A stretch of DNA of 64,000 nucleotides from an uncultured Saprospiraceae bacterium. GTDB lineage: Bacteria; Bacteroidota; Bacteroidia; Chitinophagales; Saprospiraceae. Both the position numbers and the translations under genes were made by a program. Below are positions 37,077 through 45,235 of this stretch, piece by piece (position 1 is the stretch's first letter; each line of letters starts with the position of its first letter). Location: contig CALLFA010000008.1 in NCBI GenBank assembly GCA_937997635.1, forward strand, positions 1 to 64,000. Reading direction: 5' to 3'. The notes beneath the pieces were generated by a model. It searched no databases, was not told where the DNA came from, and was given only the letters and a program-made list of their open reading frames with translations.

Positions 37077-37832
37077 TCAGGATTTCGCTTGATTCCATAA
37101 GGCGTCCATCTCTTCCAGTGTCATTTCAGTCAAATCCTTAGGTGCATGAGCTTCGATGTATTCAAATCTAGATTTAAACTTCTTATTCACTTTTTCCAAG
37201 GCTGTTTCAGGGTCTACTTTCAAGAATCTAGCGTAATTGACCAATGAAAAGAGGACATCTCCAAATTCTTCTTCAATTCTGGACTGATCGTCCTGGCCTT
37301 CAACGACTTCCCTGAGTTCTTGCATTTCTTCTTCTACCTTATCCCAGACTTGCTCCTTATTCTCCCATTCAAAGCCTACTTGTTTTGTTTTATCTTGCAT
37401 TCGATAAGCTTTCACAATCGCTGGAAGTGAGTTTGGTACTCCAGACAAAATTGATTTCTTACCTTCTGATTTTTTGATTTGCTCCCAATTGCGTTTGACA
37501 TCATCTTCGCCGTTGACAGATACATCGCCGTAAATGTGCGGGTGTCTACGGATCAGTTTCTCATTAACGGATTCCAATGCATCAGCGATATTGAATTGGC
37601 CTTTCTCATCAGCTATTTTGCTGTAAAACACCATATGCAATAAAATATCTCCTATTTCTTCTTTAATCTCCGGAACATCATTCTCTAAAAGAGCATCTGC
37701 CAACTCATAGGTTTCTTCTATCGTTAGATTTCGGAGTGATTCGTTGGTCTGTACTCGATCCCATGGACATTCCGTACGAAGTGTATCCATGATGTCTAAA
37801 AGTCGTTGAAATTCCTTTAGTCTTTTATCCAT
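37077..37832 (-). CDS. mazG: Nucleoside triphosphate pyrophosphohydrolase
   Basis: MazG (251 aa), which hydrolyses NTPs and dNTPs to monophosphates plus pyrophosphate, a house-cleaning and stringent-response-linked role. Two MazG repeats are present: the N-terminal one has CPWDRVQTNESL, EETYEL.DAL and EEIGDILLHMVF, and the C-terminal one has EEFGDVLFSLVNYAR, both with the EExxD metal-binding type of motif. The family motif KAYRMQDK.K..GFEW joins them. It is divergent from the small membrane protein gene at 37884. Confidence 0.95.
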   Translation of the reverse strand: MDKRLKEFQRLLDIMDTLRTECPWDRVQTNESLRNLTIEETYELADALLENDVPEIKEEIGDILLHMVFYSKIADEKGQFNIADALESVNEKLIRRHPHIYGDVSVNGEDDVKRNWEQIKKSEGKKSILSGVPNSLPAIVKAYRMQDKTKQVGFEWENKEQVWDKVEEEMQELREVVEGQDDQSRIEEEFGDVLFSLVNYARFLKVDPETALEKVNKKFKSRFEYIEAHAPKDLTEMTLEEMDALWNQAKS

Positions 37833-37846
37833 TGTAAAACTTAAGC

Positions 37847-37854
37847 TACATTTG
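37847..37854 (+). promoter_or_regulatory. Candidate -7 element for the 74-aa membrane protein
   Basis: TACATTTG matches TAnnTTTG and lies 29 bp before the ATG at 37884. No clear -33 element. Confidence 0.4.
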
Positions 37855-37883
37855 TGGTGTTAAATATATCAATAAACAATACT

Positions 37884-38108
37884 ATGACTCAGTTCTTGAC
37901 ATTATTCATCATCATCCTTGTGGTATTTGGAATATCCTTTATCCTCATTAACTTGAGACAAGTCGTTACTGGACAAGACTTTAGGGGTACTTGTGCGTCA
38001 AATAATCCAATGCTGAAAAATGAAATTGGCGAGTGTGGCGTTTGTGGTAAAAAGGCAGATGAAGACTGCAAGATGCCAGAATCTGAACTTCAGAATTTGA
38101 AAGGTTGA
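37884..38108 (+). CDS. Small membrane protein with conserved cysteines
   Basis: A 74-aa protein from ATG 37884 (MTQFLTLFIIILVVFGISF); an upstream in-frame GTG at 37854 overlaps the -7 element and is less likely. One N-terminal transmembrane helix is followed by F.GTCASNNPMLKNEIGECGVCG and DCK. Four cysteines in this spacing resemble the small Cys-containing membrane proteins of the NqrM/DUF539 kind, which help assemble the Na+-pumping NADH:quinone oxidoreductase, but the GSCGG signature is replaced by GTCAS, so that link is only a possibility. Confidence 0.7.
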   Translation: MTQFLTLFIIILVVFGISFILINLRQVVTGQDFRGTCASNNPMLKNEIGECGVCGKKADEDCKMPESELQNLKG

Positions 38109-38139
38109 TCTTTACCGACTTATTTTTGAGGCCTTTGAT

Positions 38140-38268
38140 TTATTTTTTAGACAATTGAGCAGTTAAACTCATCATTAGACTAATAACTAAAAATCCTCCC
38201 GCAACATACAATACTAACATGGTGTCAAAACTTCGTTTCTGGAATGTCTCAAATATGGGATAAATCAT
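38140..38268 (-). CDS. Putative 42-aa single-pass membrane protein
   Basis: A short open frame on the minus strand, ATG at 38266-38268, TAA at 38140-38142. It reads MIYPIFETFQKRSFDT and continues with a 22-residue hydrophobic helix (LVLYVAGGFLVISLMMSLTA) and a basic end (QLSKK), a good positive-inside single-pass protein. It lies alone in the gap between the 74-aa membrane protein and the PIG-L gene. Composition and topology support it; no homology can be claimed. Confidence 0.45.
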   Translation of the reverse strand: MIYPIFETFQKRSFDTMLVLYVAGGFLVISLMMSLTAQLSKK

Positions 38269-38436
38269 TCAGATTTTTAAACTTTCTTATATATATTTCT
38301 TTTATTAATACTTATTCACTTTAACAAGACAAAAAATATATTTTTTCGAAAAAAAAGTGACTTTTGTTCATTGAGTTAAATGACGGTATACAAAGCTCTT
38401 TCTATTGAAAAACTATCCACTATATTTAATGCTTTA

Positions 38437-40950
38437 ATGAGAATTATGATCAGAATAATCTATATAACAACATTGCTACTCGTATCAGCGACAACCTGGT
38501 CTCAACAGCCAGAAAAGTTAAACAGTGCAGAAATATATCACGAAATTCAAAAGCTTCAGTTTTTGGGTTCTGCTCTTTATGTCGCTGCTCATCCAGATGA
38601 TGAGAATACAAGGCTTATTGCCTATCTCGCTAACGAGCTGAAAGCAAACACCGCTTATTTATCTTTGACACGCGGAGGTGGAGGTCAAAACTTGATCGGC
38701 ACAGAATTGGCCGATCAACTTGGTGTACTTCGAACTCAAGAATTATTGGCAGCTAGGCGGACCGATGGTGGTCAACAAATGTTCTCCAGAGCCATTGATT
38801 TTGGATACTCCAAACATCCAGATGAAACCTTATCCATTTGGAATAAAGATAAAGTCCTTTCCGATGTGGTCTGGGCTATCCGAAAACACAAACCAGACAT
38901 CATCGTCAATCGCTTTGATCATCGCACACCAGGCAGGACTCATGGACATCACACTAGTTCAGCAATGCTCTCTGTTGAAGCATTTGACATTGTCAACAAT
39001 AAGAGGACTTATCCAGACCAATTGGACTTTGTTGAACCGTGGCAACCAAAGCGCATGTTTTTCAATACCTCTTGGTGGTTTTATGGCAGTAGAGATAAAT
39101 TTGCAGAAGCAGACAAATCAAATTTGATGAGTTTAGATGTGGGCACCTACTACCCTGTTCTGGGTAAGTCCAATAATGAAATTGCCGCAGCCAGTAGAAG
39201 TATGCACAAGTGCCAAGGATTTGGATCCACTGGTACAAGAGGATCTGAATTAGAATATTTAGAAATCATTAAAGGAGATATGCCTGCTGATAAACAAAAT
39301 CTCTTTGCTGGAATCAATACGACATGGACAAGAGTTAAAGGTGGTGAAGAGATCGGTAAACATTTGGAGAAAATCGAACAGGAGTTTAATCTAGCTAACC
39401 CAGCTGCAAGCGTATCAGACCTCATGACTGTAAGAGACATGATCTCAAAGCTTGAAGACGGTCATTGGAAATCCATAAAACTTGCAGACTTAGACCAAGT
39501 GATAAAAGCTTGTTTGGGCTTATATGCGGAAGTAAAGACTGAAGATCATAGTGCGATTCCTGGACAAACGGTAAACATTGAAATAGAAGCTCTCAACAGA
39601 TCTGATGTGCCAGTCCATTTCAATTCATTGACATTCATATCTGCTATGGGTGATACCATCATTAATACTTCCCTTACGGAGAATGAAGGCTTGAAACTAT
39701 TTAAGCAGTTGACAATTCCAGCAGATGCAACCGTAAGTTCGCCTTATTGGCTGAAAGAAAAATCGTCGTTGGGAATTTATACTGTTGAGGATAGGTCATT
39801 AATTGGACTGCCAGAAAATTCAGCATCTGTCCATGCTACGTTCGCATTTGATGTAGATGGTAGAGAATTCCCATTAACTGTTCCAGTTGTTTTCAAAAAA
39901 AATGACCCTGTCGATGGTGAAGTGTATCAACCATTTAATATCGTACCAGAAGCCTCGGTCTCCTTGAGTGATAAAGTGTACATATTTAATTCAAGTGAGC
40001 CTAAATCCATTAAAGTGAGCGTCAAGGCACATAAAGACAACCTAGAAGGAAAATTAGAGTTGTGTCATCCTAGTGATTGGTCAGTGTCACCAGAATCCGT
40101 AGACATCTCTTTAGCAAATAAAGGGATGGATCAGACGATCGAATTCATACTTACGCCACCAGATACACAGTCCGTACAATTTATCGTGCCTCTACTTACC
40201 GTTGGTGAAGCAGCTTATACAAATGATCTTTTGATTGTGGATTATAATCACATTCCAATGCAAGCAACAGTCAAAGATGCTTCTTCTAGAGTGGTACGGT
40301 TGGAAATAGAGAAGAAAGGTGAACGAGTAGGTTACATAATGGGAGCAGGTGATGAAGTCCACACAGGTCTCAAGCAAATTGGCTATGATGTTGATTTAAT
40401 TACGCCACAGCAAATATCAGCAGATATACTTCATCAATACGATGCCATAGTCACGGGAATTAGAGCTTACAACACATTGGACGACATTAAATTCAAACAA
40501 GACATTTTATTAGAGTATGTTGAAAATGGAGGTAATTTAATTATCCAATACAATACATCACGCCGATTTAATTTACCGAATATTGGACCATACCCACTAA
40601 AATTATCACGAGATAGAGTGACGGATGAGACAGCCGAAATCAGATTTTTAGCTAAAGATCATCCAGTATTGAATACCCCAAATAAAATCACAGAAGCTGA
40701 TTTTGACCATTGGGTACAAGAAAGAGGATTGTATTTTCCTGGAGAATGGGATGAAGCTTACACGCCTATTTTTTCTATGAATGATAAGGGCGAAGATGAA
40801 AAACACGGCTCCATGCTAATCGCACAATATGGTAAGGGGAATTACATCTATACGGGCATTTCTTTTTTTAGAGAAATACCATTCGGTGTCCCAGGCGCAT
40901 ATCGTCTCTTGGCCAATATGATATCTTTGGATAAAAATGTACGACCATGA
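38437..40950 (+). CDS. Secreted PIG-L/LmbE-family deacetylase with extra domains
   Basis: An 837-aa secreted hydrolase. ATG 38437 is chosen because it gives a standard signal peptide (MRIMIRIIYITTLLLVSATTWSQ); the ATG at 38380 adds 19 residues that spoil it, and 38446 is also possible. The PIG-L domain (about 35-290) has the metal motif HPDDEN (52-57) and the second ligand HGHH (169-172). This family removes acetyl groups from N-acetylglucosaminyl compounds; the true substrate here is unknown. The C-terminal ~450 residues contain an immunoglobulin-like section and a GATase-like end (VTGIRAYNT, GGNLIIQYNTS). First gene of a coupled set with a 36-aa membrane protein and a sodium symporter. Confidence 0.88.
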   Translation: MRIMIRIIYITTLLLVSATTWSQQPEKLNSAEIYHEIQKLQFLGSALYVAAHPDDENTRLIAYLANELKANTAYLSLTRGGGGQNLIGTELADQLGVLRTQELLAARRTDGGQQMFSRAIDFGYSKHPDETLSIWNKDKVLSDVVWAIRKHKPDIIVNRFDHRTPGRTHGHHTSSAMLSVEAFDIVNNKRTYPDQLDFVEPWQPKRMFFNTSWWFYGSRDKFAEADKSNLMSLDVGTYYPVLGKSNNEIAAASRSMHKCQGFGSTGTRGSELEYLEIIKGDMPADKQNLFAGINTTWTRVKGGEEIGKHLEKIEQEFNLANPAASVSDLMTVRDMISKLEDGHWKSIKLADLDQVIKACLGLYAEVKTEDHSAIPGQTVNIEIEALNRSDVPVHFNSLTFISAMGDTIINTSLTENEGLKLFKQLTIPADATVSSPYWLKEKSSLGIYTVEDRSLIGLPENSASVHATFAFDVDGREFPLTVPVVFKKNDPVDGEVYQPFNIVPEASVSLSDKVYIFNSSEPKSIKVSVKAHKDNLEGKLELCHPSDWSVSPESVDISLANKGMDQTIEFILTPPDTQSVQFIVPLLTVGEAAYTNDLLIVDYNHIPMQATVKDASSRVVRLEIEKKGERVGYIMGAGDEVHTGLKQIGYDVDLITPQQISADILHQYDAIVTGIRAYNTLDDIKFKQDILLEYVENGGNLIIQYNTSRRFNLPNIGPYPLKLSRDRVTDETAEIRFLAKDHPVLNTPNKITEADFDHWVQERGLYFPGEWDEAYTPIFSMNDKGEDEKHGSMLIAQYGKGNYIYTGISFFREIPFGVPGAYRLLANMISLDKNVRP

Positions 40951-41057
40951 AAGAAGACTCCTCCAGTTGGAAAAACTGGTATATTTTAATTGTCATTTTT
41001 AATTTGATATTTATTACAATTATCTATCAATATTTTTCATCTATAAACAACCTGTAA
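40947..41057 (+). CDS. 36-aa membrane micro-protein between deacetylase and symporter
   Basis: A 36-codon open frame, ATG 40947-40949, TAA 41055-41057. It begins MKEDSSSWKNWY and has one hydrophobic helix (ILIVIFNLIFITIIYQYF) before the end SSINNL. The start overlaps the deacetylase stop (ATGA), and the stop codon is followed immediately by the symporter ATG at 41058. That double coupling, plus a clean one-helix topology, is strong evidence that it is translated. It may be a small subunit or stabiliser of the symporter, by analogy with small partners of other solute transporters; this is inference. Confidence 0.7.
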   Translation: MKEDSSSWKNWYILIVIFNLIFITIIYQYFSSINNL

Positions 41058-42752
41058 ATGTCCGTAGTTGATTGGATCGTAATGAGTGTCACTATGGTTG
41101 CCATTATAGGTTATGGTATATGGCGCACAAAGGGAAGTGAGAATATAGAAGAATTTTTACTCGGTGGTAACGAAGCAAAATGGTGGACCATTGGCTTATC
41201 AGTAATGGCGACACAAGCAAGTGCGATTACATTTTTATCCACACCAGGTTTAGCATATCAAACTGGGCTAGAATTTTTACAATTTTATTTGATGCTGCCG
41301 TTAGCATTAATCATTATTTGCATCACTTTTATTCCACTGTATTATAGATTAAAAGTCTATACAGCTTACGAATTTTTGGAGAAAAGATTCGATGTAAAAA
41401 CAAGAACACTCACCTCTAGTCTATTTTTAATCCAACGTGGATTGGCTGCTGGCATTACAATTTACGCACCAGCAATCATCATCTCTTCAGTCATGGGGTG
41501 GAATTTGAACATCACGACAATATTTATTGGTATTATCGCCATTGCGTATACGGTATCTGGAGGCACTAAAGCGGTACACGTCACGCACAAACTCCAGATG
41601 ATCACCATTTTCATAGGCTTGATCATCATATTTATTTTATTAATGAATTATTTGCCTGACGAATACTCATTTAAAGAGATGATGTATATCGCTTCAGCAA
41701 GTGACAAACTAGAAATCATTGATTGGTCGTGGGACATTAAAGACAGGTACAATATCTATTCTACTTTAGCTGCTTTATTTTTATTCTTGTCATATTTTGG
41801 TACCGATCAAAGTCAAGTTCAGCGATATATTTCAGGCCAGTCTGTACAACACAGCCGACTAGGTTTGATTTTTAATGCCTTATTTAAAGTCCCATTACAA
41901 TTCTTTATTTTATTACTAGGTCTATTAGTCTTTATCTTTTATCAATTCAATCAAGCGCCTATTCACTTTAATGAGACTTTAATTGAAAAGGTAGAAAACT
42001 CCAACTATAGTCAAGAATTAGAACCTATCAACCGTGAGTACAATGCAAATTTCAAACAGCGAAAAGAAACAAGTGCCTTATTAATCGCACAAATAAGAGA
42101 AAACAATCCAGCAAAAACAAATACAAGCACTGTTCTGAATAGCATTATTGAACAAGAAAAAAACATCAGAGTTCGCGCGAAAGAAGTCATAGCCAAAGTT
42201 GATACAAAAGCTGAAGTCAATGACAAAGATTATGTCTTTATCAATTTCATTTTAAATTATTTACCCAAAGGCCTAGTGGGCTTATTATTAGCAGCCATTT
42301 TCTTTGCGGCTATGTCATCGACTGCTTCTGAATTAAATGCATTGGCATCAACAAGCACAGTCGACATTCATAAACGATTACTTAACAAAGATGCCACCGA
42401 ACAACACTATTTAAATGCATCAAAAGGCTGGACATTATTTTGGGGATTATTTGCCATATTATTTGCGAGTGTAGGCACTCTATTTGAAAGCTTGATAGAA
42501 TTTGTCAATATTATTGGCTCTTTATTTTATGGCACTATACTCGGTATATTTTTAGTTGCCTTTTATTTTAAACATGTTAAGGGGAACGCTGTATTTATTG
42601 CAGCTATTATTACAGAAATAATTGTAATTATAATCTTTTGGCTAGACATTGTAAGTTATCTGTGGTTAAATTTAATTGGTGCTTTAGGGGTAATCTTTTT
42701 AGCGTTAATTCTAAATCTATTCTTTAATAATAAATCCGAGCTTAAGCATTAA
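41058..42752 (+). CDS. Sodium:solute symporter (SSS family)
   Basis: A 564-aa inner-membrane transporter with about 13 hydrophobic helices. It has family features near the N-terminus (EEFLLGGNEAKWWTIGLS, ATQASAITFLSTPGLAYQTG) and a conserved segment FLSYFGTDQSQVQRYISGQS near residue 255. A charged, coiled insertion of about 85 residues (roughly 305-390, RKETSALLIAQIRENNP) separates two helices, which is longer than usual. SSS carriers couple Na+ import to uptake of sugars, amino acids or related solutes. It is coupled to the PIG-L deacetylase through the 36-aa micro-protein, so uptake of a released sugar or amino sugar is a reasonable guess. Confidence 0.92.
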   Translation: MSVVDWIVMSVTMVAIIGYGIWRTKGSENIEEFLLGGNEAKWWTIGLSVMATQASAITFLSTPGLAYQTGLEFLQFYLMLPLALIIICITFIPLYYRLKVYTAYEFLEKRFDVKTRTLTSSLFLIQRGLAAGITIYAPAIIISSVMGWNLNITTIFIGIIAIAYTVSGGTKAVHVTHKLQMITIFIGLIIIFILLMNYLPDEYSFKEMMYIASASDKLEIIDWSWDIKDRYNIYSTLAALFLFLSYFGTDQSQVQRYISGQSVQHSRLGLIFNALFKVPLQFFILLLGLLVFIFYQFNQAPIHFNETLIEKVENSNYSQELEPINREYNANFKQRKETSALLIAQIRENNPAKTNTSTVLNSIIEQEKNIRVRAKEVIAKVDTKAEVNDKDYVFINFILNYLPKGLVGLLLAAIFFAAMSSTASELNALASTSTVDIHKRLLNKDATEQHYLNASKGWTLFWGLFAILFASVGTLFESLIEFVNIIGSLFYGTILGIFLVAFYFKHVKGNAVFIAAIITEIIVIIIFWLDIVSYLWLNLIGALGVIFLALILNLFFNNKSELKH

Positions 42753-42789
42753 TTCCAAAACACAAAACACTGTAACCTTAAAAGCGGAT

Positions 42790-43566
42790 GTGTCAGGATC
42801 TGGCACACCTCTATTGTTACTCCACGGTTTTCCTGATTCTCGGAAGATGTGGCATACGATAAGCCCATTATTTACAGCCAATAATTACAAAGTCATTGCA
42901 CCTGATTTACGTGGCTATGGAGACTCCCCTATGCCTATAAAAAAAGCTGATTACAAAGTCGATTTAATTGTAGCAGACCTGGTCGAGTTACTCAAAGCGC
43001 ACAACATTACAGAACCCATTTGTTTGATGGGCCACGATTGGGGATCTGTGATCGCTTGGTGTTTTGCGCTGGCACACCCCGATTTAGTCCAGCGTGTCGT
43101 GGCTCTGTCTGTGGGTCATCCTAAAGCCTATGCACGAGCAGGTTGGAAGCAGAAAATAAAGGGCTTGTATGTACTCGGATTTCAATTTACTTTGTTGGCA
43201 GAATACGTACTTAAGAAAAATGATTTTCATCGTTTGAGGAAATGGGCTAAACAACACCCAGAGATCGAAACTAGTATACAATACATGTCGAGACCAGGAA
43301 GACTGACAGCTGGACTGAATTATTATCGAAGTAATTTGGTTTCTGCATTCACCAATCCTTGGCCGAAATGTAGAGTTCCTGTCTTAGGTATTTGGAGTAG
43401 TGAAGATTCTGTTTTGACAGAAGATCAAATGACAGATTCTGAACGATATATGGATGCACAATGGAAATTTATGCGGATAGATAATGTTGGGCATTGGATA
43501 CCATTGGAAGCTCCTAAAAAATTATTTGAAATTGCGCACAATTGGTTTGAAATCCAAGTTGAGTAA
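42790..43566 (+). CDS. Alpha/beta hydrolase, epoxide hydrolase-like
   Basis: A hydrolase of the alpha/beta fold. LLLHGFPDSRKMWH holds the oxyanion HGxP motif, GHDWGSVIAW carries the nucleophile Asp of the epoxide hydrolase/haloalkane dehalogenase type, and NVGHWIPLEAP supplies the catalytic His. The only conventional start is GTG 42790, but the frame is open back to 42715 and encodes NTVTLKADVSGSGTP, the first beta-strand expected of the fold. No ATG, GTG or TTG precedes it; an ATT at 42748 is a possible rare start. The coordinates given use GTG. It begins 37 bp after the symporter stop. Confidence 0.85.
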   Translation: MSGSGTPLLLLHGFPDSRKMWHTISPLFTANNYKVIAPDLRGYGDSPMPIKKADYKVDLIVADLVELLKAHNITEPICLMGHDWGSVIAWCFALAHPDLVQRVVALSVGHPKAYARAGWKQKIKGLYVLGFQFTLLAEYVLKKNDFHRLRKWAKQHPEIETSIQYMSRPGRLTAGLNYYRSNLVSAFTNPWPKCRVPVLGIWSSEDSVLTEDQMTDSERYMDAQWKFMRIDNVGHWIPLEAPKKLFEIAHNWFEIQVE

Positions 43567-43576
43567 AGCTAATCAA

Positions 43577-45007
43577 TTACTTATGCTTTCTCCTTTGATT
43601 ATATAAAAACTGATCGTGCAAGGAAATCTCTCTTGACAATTCAGCCTTTAATACTTGTGACGCTTTCATCTGTTCAGGGATCTGGTAATTTTTCCAAAAT
43701 TTCTGATTGTATGTGTATTCTTTTTCTACTAGCCTATCGCCACGCATCAAATATTTTGTTGGTTTGATATCCAAAAAATGTTTTCTACTTGGTTGAACTT
43801 CTTGCACAACAAAGCGTATAGAACTCACCTCTTGATGTTTTTCAGAATCATTATCAATGCCTCGTTTACTTATAATTAATGACGGATAATATTTGCCATC
43901 AACTTTTCTGTATTGAATTTCCTGATGGCTGTTATACATTGAATCATCTGCATCTGTCCACTTTTCTGTTGGTGAAAGGATAATTCGCTCAATCGCATAG
44001 TTTGATGTATTGATCACTATTTGTGTAGTAAGTAAATCTGTCTTTTGTCCATACTTGCCTCTCACAAAAGAACTGGACAAGCCTATCATCGCCAATGTAT
44101 CTTCACCATTATATTGATATCCCATATTAAATAATCGGTCGCCAGGATGCTCCAAATTATTATTCGATTGTGGGTGATTTCTGCCAATACTCTCGACATC
44201 TGCAATAAAATCTTTATGAGTCAAACTCCCACTTATTCCATACAACGATTTTTGATAAATAAAATTTCCATCTAATAATTCATAGATACTACCTCCCATA
44301 TACCATTGCTCTTCATTGGAGAATATGCGATTATCATCCGATCTTCTAATTTGATGGTATTTAACTTTATGCTCAGCACCCAGTATTTTATTGTTTGATT
44401 CACGACGACTTAACACGGGGTTCTTTTTCTTTTTATAATCCAGATTTTCTACAGTCAAATACGATTCTAAAAAGTGAGAGTACAGACCATTTGTGATGCT
44501 CAGTTCTTGAAAATAACCTGTAAGCCTGTGTTTTTTTCTTGGATAATTATCTGGAATATGCTTAATAGCTTTAACAAGTAATTCCTTTAGATACTCATCA
44601 TTCACCACAGCTACTTCATCTAGATGCACAGCTTGCACGTTCAAGTAAACTTCTATAAAATCTGACTGAATGCTTTTTACAGGTATATATTTATTTTTAT
44701 AGCCTAAAGTTCTGAACACTAAGGTGTCTGTCTCTGCTTGATCGATCGCCCGAATAGAAAATCGGCCATCTAGTTCGGATAGTGTACCTGTAGATTGGTG
44801 ATTTTTGTAAAATATACTTCCGTACTGAATTGGCTCTTTCGTGTCAGCATCTAAAAGAATCCCTTTAAATGTTTTTGCTGACTCGAGAAACGCATTCATC
44901 GAAACAATTTTCATATGAGGATACTGCAAAGGATTACCCTCCTCCATACCAAACGCGTGATGGGTAATGACAAACACAAAAGTGAAAAACATGTATTGTT
45001 TTTTCAT
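43577..45007 (-). CDS. Carboxypeptidase-regulatory-like domain outer-membrane or periplasmic protein
   Basis: A 476-aa secreted protein. The ATG at 45005-45007 gives MKKQYMFFTFVFVITHHAFG, a signal peptide; an upstream TTG adds eight residues. Residues ~45-125 are a carboxypeptidase D regulatory-like beta-sandwich (FKGILLDADTKEPIQYGSIFYKN...ELDGRFSI...LVFRTLGYKN), the domain often found before TonB plugs in Bacteroidota. The remaining 350 residues are an uncharacterised domain, without a TonB plug or barrel. It may be a periplasmic partner of surface uptake. Convergent with the hydrolase gene (10 bp apart). Confidence 0.78.
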   Translation of the reverse strand: MKKQYMFFTFVFVITHHAFGMEEGNPLQYPHMKIVSMNAFLESAKTFKGILLDADTKEPIQYGSIFYKNHQSTGTLSELDGRFSIRAIDQAETDTLVFRTLGYKNKYIPVKSIQSDFIEVYLNVQAVHLDEVAVVNDEYLKELLVKAIKHIPDNYPRKKHRLTGYFQELSITNGLYSHFLESYLTVENLDYKKKKNPVLSRRESNNKILGAEHKVKYHQIRRSDDNRIFSNEEQWYMGGSIYELLDGNFIYQKSLYGISGSLTHKDFIADVESIGRNHPQSNNNLEHPGDRLFNMGYQYNGEDTLAMIGLSSSFVRGKYGQKTDLLTTQIVINTSNYAIERIILSPTEKWTDADDSMYNSHQEIQYRKVDGKYYPSLIISKRGIDNDSEKHQEVSSIRFVVQEVQPSRKHFLDIKPTKYLMRGDRLVEKEYTYNQKFWKNYQIPEQMKASQVLKAELSREISLHDQFLYNQRRKHK

Positions 45008-45062
45008 GCACCGAGCTAGATATAACAACAATATGATTGAGTCTCTTTAAATATCGTGAATT

Positions 45063-45206
45063 TATACCAAAATACTATTTGCCAACGACAGAAAGGCCGT
45101 CATTGATGGCAATACCGTGATATTTACAGACAATGTATTGCAGGATTTACTCGATGGAAAGGAGTTGACTAAAGGGAGTGATCGCATGATTAAATTTAAA
45201 AATTAA
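45063..45206 (+). pseudogene. Remnant 3' end of an unidentified gene
   Basis: A 47-codon open frame with no start codon, opened by a TGA at 45057-45059 and closed by TAA at 45204-45206. It has the texture of a real protein C-terminus: ANDRKAVIDGNTVIFTDNVL, then QDLLDGKELTKGSDRMIKF. It lies on the strand opposite to both flanking genes. I read it as the truncated tail of a lost gene; the family is not recognised. Confidence 0.4.
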
Positions 45207-45235
45207 ACTAGTCATCAATCAATCGATGTTGTAGT

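Noticed and set aside
37884-38108. Confident assignment as NqrM
   Set aside because: The cysteine pattern is similar but the GSCGG signature is not present.
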